Assembly (NCBI GenBank): GCA_028023455.1 | Contig: JAQFVV010012529.1 | Coordinates: 2,418,001 to 2,482,000 of the forward strand | DNA length: 64,000 nt | Direction of reading: 5' to 3' | Source of the DNA: Epiperipatus broadwayi | Lineage: Eukaryota; Onychophora; Udeonychophora; Euonychophora; Peripatidae | Shown here: positions 59,945-64,000 of the stretch, one piece after another | How positions within the stretch are numbered: position 1 is the stretch's first letter | Layout of the letters: each line of letters opens with the position of its first letter | Notes under the pieces: generated by a model | Seen by the model: only the letters and a program-made list of their open reading frames with translations | The model's database searches: none | What the model was told of the DNA's origin: nothing | Made by a program: the position numbers and the translations under genes

Positions 59945-59960
59945 TTCCCCCCTTCCTTTC
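59945..59960 (-). other. Candidate polypurine tract of the Gypsy element
   Basis: The minus strand reads GAAAGGAAGGGGGGAA. In LTR retrotransposons such a tract primes plus-strand DNA synthesis just before the 3' LTR. Position (downstream of integrase) and strand are right; with no LTR defined this stays tentative. Confidence 0.35.
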
Positions 59961-60429
59961 ACATATATATATAATGAATAATTTTCAAATATTTTAACAA
60001 AATTTCCATTTGTGTGTGTAAACGTAATGCCAACATATATAACTTACATGTTATTTTACTGCATCGGGTGAATTCAAACCCTACTGGTTGGTTGGTTATG
60101 TTAGATAAAACATGAAGCTCAATCTGCATAGCAGATTGACTGTTTTATACTTCCCACTTATAAATACACAAAAAATGTCTACTTCGAATCTATCAGTGAC
60201 ACAAGAATAACCATTTCTTCCGAAACTGTATTTATTTACCTAATACTATGTTTTATCTATTTTTATTATTATTACTGTGCCTTCCTTGTTTTAAACTTAA
60301 AGTTTCTGGAATTATTTTCCTAAATAGATTTCTTCATGACCGTGGAATAATTAAATATCTTGTTATTGACATCTAAACTATTTTTGGTAAGTACCCATGG
60401 AGATTCTATATTCTGCATTGTCAATGGTT

Positions 60430-60924
60430 TCACCCACCCAACTTTTTTTGCTTTATTACTTTCGTGGGTCTAGGGGTATGTATGGCTTTAACTGCCTGGT
60501 GTTGAATGTTCATTTCACCCATCCTTCCCTTCCAACAGGAAAGCATTGTCCTTATACTTTTGTTGGGTCCAATATGGTTTGTTATACAAGCAGAAAAACT
60601 TCTTAAAAACTTCTTGAATTCCTTTTTTGTCATGCTGCTGGGTTTTGGTGCTCTCAACCCATTGCAATCTTCGTGAAATTGGTGTTGTTGGATGCGTCCC
60701 CTTTTAATAAGAGACAGCCATCTTGGCCAATCGCACTCATGCATCCCTTTGATCTCAGCTGGAATTGATTGGTGGGTGGTTTTTTGGGAGGTGTGTCTTG
60801 AAGATTCCTGGGCATGATTCTCCAAAATGGAGTCTTCTTGGAGTGAACCTGGTGGACTCATTAGCTTATGGTTTATGTAATATACATTTTTTTCAGTTCT
60901 ATTCCCCCAACCATGATAATCCAT
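60430..60924 (-). pseudogene. Integrase C-terminal / post-integrase region
   Basis: An open frame of 164 codons begins with MDYHGWGNRTEKN and continues into a basic, Ser/Pro-rich segment (SRHTSQKTTHQSIPAEIKG). It overlaps the integrase core frame at 60873-60924 in a different frame, so a frameshift separates core from C-terminus. The W...N.YYINHKL segment fits the usual W.....I....N...H after the catalytic core. No membrane or fusion-peptide features, so env is not supported. Confidence 0.6.
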
Positions 60925-61470
60925 AGGAGTATACCTGTGGAAAAGTCAGTTGATCTTCTCATAACCCCATCACACAGATTGGATTGGGGATTTCTAATGG
61001 ATGTTAAATGGTGCTTCACATTTTGTTTAGACCCACAAATTCTCCACTCCTTAGATGTAAATGTGGAGTCATGGTCAGAGAGATTGGTGCCTGGTTTCCC
61101 CACTTCCAAAAATTGCTTGTTTTGTAAGACACTGATGATGTTCCTAGAATCAGTGGTCCTGACTGGATGCGGCCACACATATTTCGAGAACATGTCATAT
61201 GTGACTAGAAGGTAACAAAACTTCTGGAATGCAGGAAAGGGGCTATAATGATCAATTGCAAGCAATTCATTTAGTTTGGATGTCATGACGGGTTGAAGGG
61301 TACCTGCATACGATTTGTTAGGGAATTTATTTTGTGTACATTCAGCACATTTCCTTAATGTGAGAAGGATATGGCTATACATGCCCAGCCACTAAAATTG
61401 CCTTTTAAGGGCCTCTTCAGTCTGCTGCGCTCCAAAATGCCCCAATGCTTGATGTACATGATTTATGAGC
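60873..61470 (-). pseudogene. Gypsy integrase: zinc finger and catalytic core
   Basis: The HHCC finger starts near 61465 with VHQALGHFGAQQTEEAL (H...H) and ends CAECTQNK (C..C) at about 61345-61322. The core follows: NELLAIDHYSPFP holds the first catalytic Asp, then DMFSKYVW, GKPGTNLSDHDSTFTSKEW holds the second Asp, and SIRNPQSN precedes the position of the third acid, where the usual ER reads CDG, so the catalytic Glu appears lost. A stop separates the two finger halves near 61383. Integrase joins the cDNA to host DNA. Confidence 0.8.
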
Positions 61471-61739
61471 CGTATTTTTAGTTCATGGGGTGTCATGATT
61501 TGCCACGGGTCATCTTTTCCTGAGATGTATCTTTGTAGGACACCATATCTTAATTGGTATTGTTGTGTTTTTTCTGGATGTTTATAGGGTTAGATCGATC
61601 CTCCTGTAAGTATTGAGGTTCCGATTCCTGCCAATACAGGAGATTTTTCAATTTAGATTCTATTGATGTGTCTTTAGAGGTTGCATGATTTTGACCATGT
61701 TGTCTATCAATTGGGGGTTTTGGATTGAAATGGGGTGAT

Positions 61740-62270
61740 GAGTATCGGCCACTACATTTTCTGGGCCAGTGCAATACATTATGCAGATGAGATGATCATT
61801 TGTGATGAAACATTTAAGAACACCAAGCATTTGTGATCAGTGACAATGACCACCTTGGTGCCCAATAAAAAATTGTCGGAATTTTTGGCATGCCCAAACA
61901 ATAGCAAGGGTCATCTGCTTGATGGTAATATAATTCATCTCTGCACCTTTCAAGGTCTTGCTGCTAAAATAGAACACACAATCTTCTCCATCCTCGCTGA
62001 TCTGAAAACACTGCACCCAGGTCTTCTACTGTTGGTTTGTACATAGAATGGCCTTCTGAAGTCAGGGTGGTGTAGCATAATGGTGTGCAGGAAATTTTGC
62101 TTGATGGTACTGACGTCTTGATTATGAACTATCATCCACTTCCACTTTTGATCCGTTTTTAGCAAGTTCACAAAGTTCATAGTTTCAGAGGTAAACCACG
62201 GATAAAAACTTTGGTAGAAATTATATAATCCCAAAAGGGATTGGAGCTGTTTACGGTCTGAGGAGTCAGA
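61740..62270 (-). pseudogene. Gypsy RNase H region
   Basis: The open stretch 62234-61950 begins MGLYNFYQSFYPWF (the L-G-L-x-N-F-Y connection motif), then LLKTDQKWKW, IMLHHPDFRRPFYVQTN (start of RNase H, with the catalytic Asp position read as N) and SVFRSARMEKIV. A later piece near 61774 starts MHWPRKCSGRYSS, where the N-V-x-A-D-x-L-S-R end is expected and is degraded. RNase H removes the RNA strand during reverse transcription. Confidence 0.75.
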
Positions 62271-62279
62271 AAATTCTCA

Positions 62280-62830
62280 ATAGCATTCATCTTTTCAGGG
62301 TGGACTTTTACCCTATGCTTGTTTATTATGTGACCTAAAAATGTTATCTCTTGGATTTACTCGGAAAAAGTTGATCATGATATTTTCACACTAGTACTCT
62401 CTGAAGAACTGTTTCAGGCATTGCAAATGTTTCTTGATGTCCTTTGAGGCAATGATGATATCATTGATGTAGCATGGCATGTGTTGTTGCATGTTGTTTG
62501 ACATTACTTGTTTTAGACATCGCATCAGCCCTGCCTCACTGTTGATGAGTTCAAATGGGACTCTTTTGAACATATGGGTGTAACCATAGTATCTAAAAGC
62601 AATATACTTCCAGTCCTGCGGGTCTAAAACCATCTTCCAGTAGCTGGCAGTAAGGTCCAAGGTGGAAAATAATTTTCCCTACTAGCTGAATGAATATTTC
62701 CTGTATGGGCAGAGGTGTATCTCTCTCAGGGATTGTTATGCTATTAAGACAGCGGGCATCAAAACAGCCACAGGTTCCCTATTTTTTTGACCACCATTAG
62801 TGGGTTATTGTATGAGGATGAGCTATGCTC
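62280..62830 (-). pseudogene. Gypsy reverse transcriptase
   Basis: From about 62815 the minus strand shows NNPLMVVKK and then GNLWLF, where the usual K-x-G-x-x-R-x-x-x-D-x-R-x-L-N is decayed. Frame 62660-62391 reads DLTASYWKMVLDP, AFRYYGYTHMFKRVPFELINS, then CYINDIIIAS. The active site at 62471-62460 is YIND instead of YIDD. After a stop, about 62370-62280 holds VHPEKMNAIENF, the end of RT. The YIND change and stops make it inactive. Confidence 0.8.
62460..62471 (-). other. RT active-site box YIND
   Basis: Codons TAC ATC AAT GAT; one G-to-A step from the expected GAT gives N. The same residue is altered in the independent element at 17997. Confidence 0.75.
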
Positions 62831-63309
62831 GATGATGTCCCATTCTATCATTTGTTTATTTGCATTTCCACTTCATTTTTATACTGGAAGGGAATTGGGT
62901 AGGTCTTGGATTGAGCATAGGACTCTTCTTTGACCCATATACAGTGGGTATGTCCTGTTGTTACTGGGAATCTTCAAAAATATGAGTACTCCAAGATTTC
63001 GTTCATATGGAGTTGGTTTCTGGGTTTTTGAATTTTGACCTCTCATATCTTGGTCGCGATTAGTGCCGGGTCAACAGTCTGAATGAGGCTTCTTTTTTCC
63101 ATCTGTAGATGACTGATTTCAAAATTGATACTTTCATTGTGTATCTGGTAGGTTCTTTTGGGTTAGTTGATAATGTATTGGTGTTGGGTCAGAAAATTGG
63201 ATCTGAGTACTATGTCATAAATTAGTCCTGGTGTCATCAGGAATATGTGGCCTATGGAAGTTTTTTTAAAACTAACCTCTGACCACACCTGATAATTCTC
63301 AGTTTTTTC

Positions 63310-63468
63310 ATTTGCTAGGGTGCGTAATAGGGAGAGTCAAGAGTTGCATGATGGTGGTGTTGTCGGTGTTGTCTTCCTTGAGAGTATTTACCCATGTTTT
63401 TGATATGATCAATATCTGACTTCCGGAGTCTAATAAGGCCTTCATGCTTCAGGATCCAACTCATACTT
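63310..63468 (-). pseudogene. Gypsy protease with DSG active site
   Basis: The minus strand reads MKALLDSGSQILIISKTW from about 63446, the D-S-G aspartic protease signature with its flanking hydrophobic strand and the I-I-S that follows. It is open to about 63315. It lies directly after gag, as expected. This retropepsin cuts the gag-pol precursor. Confidence 0.75.
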
Positions 63469-64000
63469 CTAATGTAGGTGATATATATTCATCATCTCCT
63501 TTTTGTGGTTACTCTTCTCATGAATAATCACATCCTCCAGGTGATTCCACTTGATGTTAACTTTCCCTTGACGCCTTAGTCTGGGATCAAGTTCCCATAG
63601 TTCACAGATGTCAGGAATCTTGTCATCTCTTCCACACTGGAGATTTGTACTACCAAGCATCATCCTTTGCAACCAAGCAGGCATATCGTATCTAATAGTA
63701 TGGATGATGTGGGTATCGGAATATGCAAATGCTGTAAGTGACCTGAACTTAGCCACTTGGCGCAAGAAAAACTGATGATGACTTTCTTGGTAATTCACAT
63801 CATATTTTTCTGTCATCAGAGTATTAAAATGCCTTCCTGATGTTCTTCACTCCAAAAGCTCTTCAATAAGGCTGTACTACTTTCTTTAAATGTGGCTGGT
63901 TTCTTTCCCAGTGAACACCACCAATCCTTTGCGGTTGCCTTTAAGTAATAACTGGCAAGAATCACCTGCTCAATATCACTAGCTGGATGAAAATAAAACA
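63469..64000 (-). pseudogene. Gypsy gag (partial, cut by window edge)
   Basis: The stretch 63987-63850 contains QVILASYYLKATAKDWW, then GKKPATFKE and ALLKSFW, the capsid-type pattern A..YL...A..WW.......TW..F...L...F of Gypsy gag. After a frameshift, frame 63816-63469 continues (YQESHHQFFLRQ, YDMPAWLQRMML) to a stop just before the protease. No zinc knuckle is visible. The N-terminus is outside the window. Confidence 0.7.

Larger units (their letters stand above)
60430..64000 (-). mobile_element. Ty3/Gypsy LTR retrotransposon, gag-pol, 5' part beyond window
   Basis: Minus-strand order is gag (from beyond 64000 to about 63469), protease, RT, RNase H, integrase (to about 60430): the Ty3/Gypsy order. 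Protein motifs are easy to read but each domain is cut by stops or frameshifts, so this copy is recent enough to recognise and nevertheless dead. The integrase wording (CAEC finger end, NELLAIDHYSPFP, LSDHDSTFTSKEW, SIRNPQSN) belongs to a Gypsy group I associate mainly with arthropod genomes. There is no convincing env. The 5' LTR lies off the right edge, and the 3' LTR was not delimited. Confidence 0.85.

Noticed and set aside
60056-60100. GAATTCAAACCCTACTGG as a B box of another SINE
   Set aside because: No A box at suitable distance, and only one copy is visible.
60397-61215. Plus-strand open frames over the Gypsy integrase (69 and 115 codons)
   Set aside because: Antisense shadows of the minus-strand integrase and its downstream region.
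1-64000. CRISPR arrays, bacterial operons, rRNA genes, complete tRNA genes or mitochondrial inserts
   Set aside because: No regular spacer-repeat array, no ribosomal or mitochondrial gene motifs, and no cloverleaf with a full acceptor stem was found by reading. The sequence is clearly eukaryotic nuclear repeat DNA.

Overview
The window reads as nuclear DNA of an invertebrate animal: strongly AT-rich by eye (roughly three quarters A+T, not computed), no operons, no long host reading frames, and many decayed transposable elements. The mix is Ty3/Gypsy, RTE-like LINEs with GAT-repeat tails, GIY-YIG Penelope-like elements (PLEs), hAT, tRNA-like SINEs and palindromic MITEs. The integrase style and the LINE tails look arthropod-like, but I cannot fix the phylum. 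No complete host gene is supported. The only host candidate is a short first exon ending in a perfect splice donor near 8.5 kb.

Layout. 0.7-1.4 kb: LINE reverse-transcriptase (RT) remnant (+). 4.3-7.05 kb: two abutting PLE fold-back composites, each an inverted 3' tail followed by a GIY-YIG endonuclease remnant and its own tail. 8.36-8.56 kb: candidate exon 1. 9.7-11.7 kb: decayed retroelement with a CCHC knuckle and inverted self-copies. 12.1-12.8 kb: fold-back element with a 10-bp target-site duplication and a hammerhead-like fold in each arm. 13.06-13.8 kb: two direct copies of a SINE-like repeat with a tRNA-type B box and, in one copy, an intact hammerhead core. 15.3-15.8 kb: LINE remnant (-). 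17.6-19.8 kb: decayed Gypsy element (-). 21.7 kb: SINE-like head. 23.3-23.8 and 28.0-28.35 kb: LINE 3' ends (+). 24.5 kb: MITE. 30.8-31.0 kb: near-perfect hairpin. 32.9-33.4 kb: hAT deletion derivative with an exact 8-bp target-site duplication. 35.0-35.5 kb: LINE 3' end (-). 37.5 kb: second copy of the 12-kb fold-back family. 41.0 kb: third SINE copy. 41.6-43.5, 46.4-48.2 and 52.4-53.9 kb: three diverged direct copies of an unidentified block. 51.5 kb: another SINE-like head. 60.4-64 kb: Gypsy gag-pol (-) running off the right edge.

Main observation. Hammerhead-ribozyme-like folds (stem I, CUGANGA, stem II, GAAA, tiny stem III, NUH) recur in at least three and possibly four otherwise different repeat families between 4 and 41 kb: both PLE families (the first degenerate), the 12-kb fold-back family and the SINE-like family. 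Small hammerheads are an established feature of Penelope-like terminal repeats. Their presence in a repeat with a Pol III-type box is the part most worth testing. All coordinates and folds were read by hand; no alignment, folding or database search was run.
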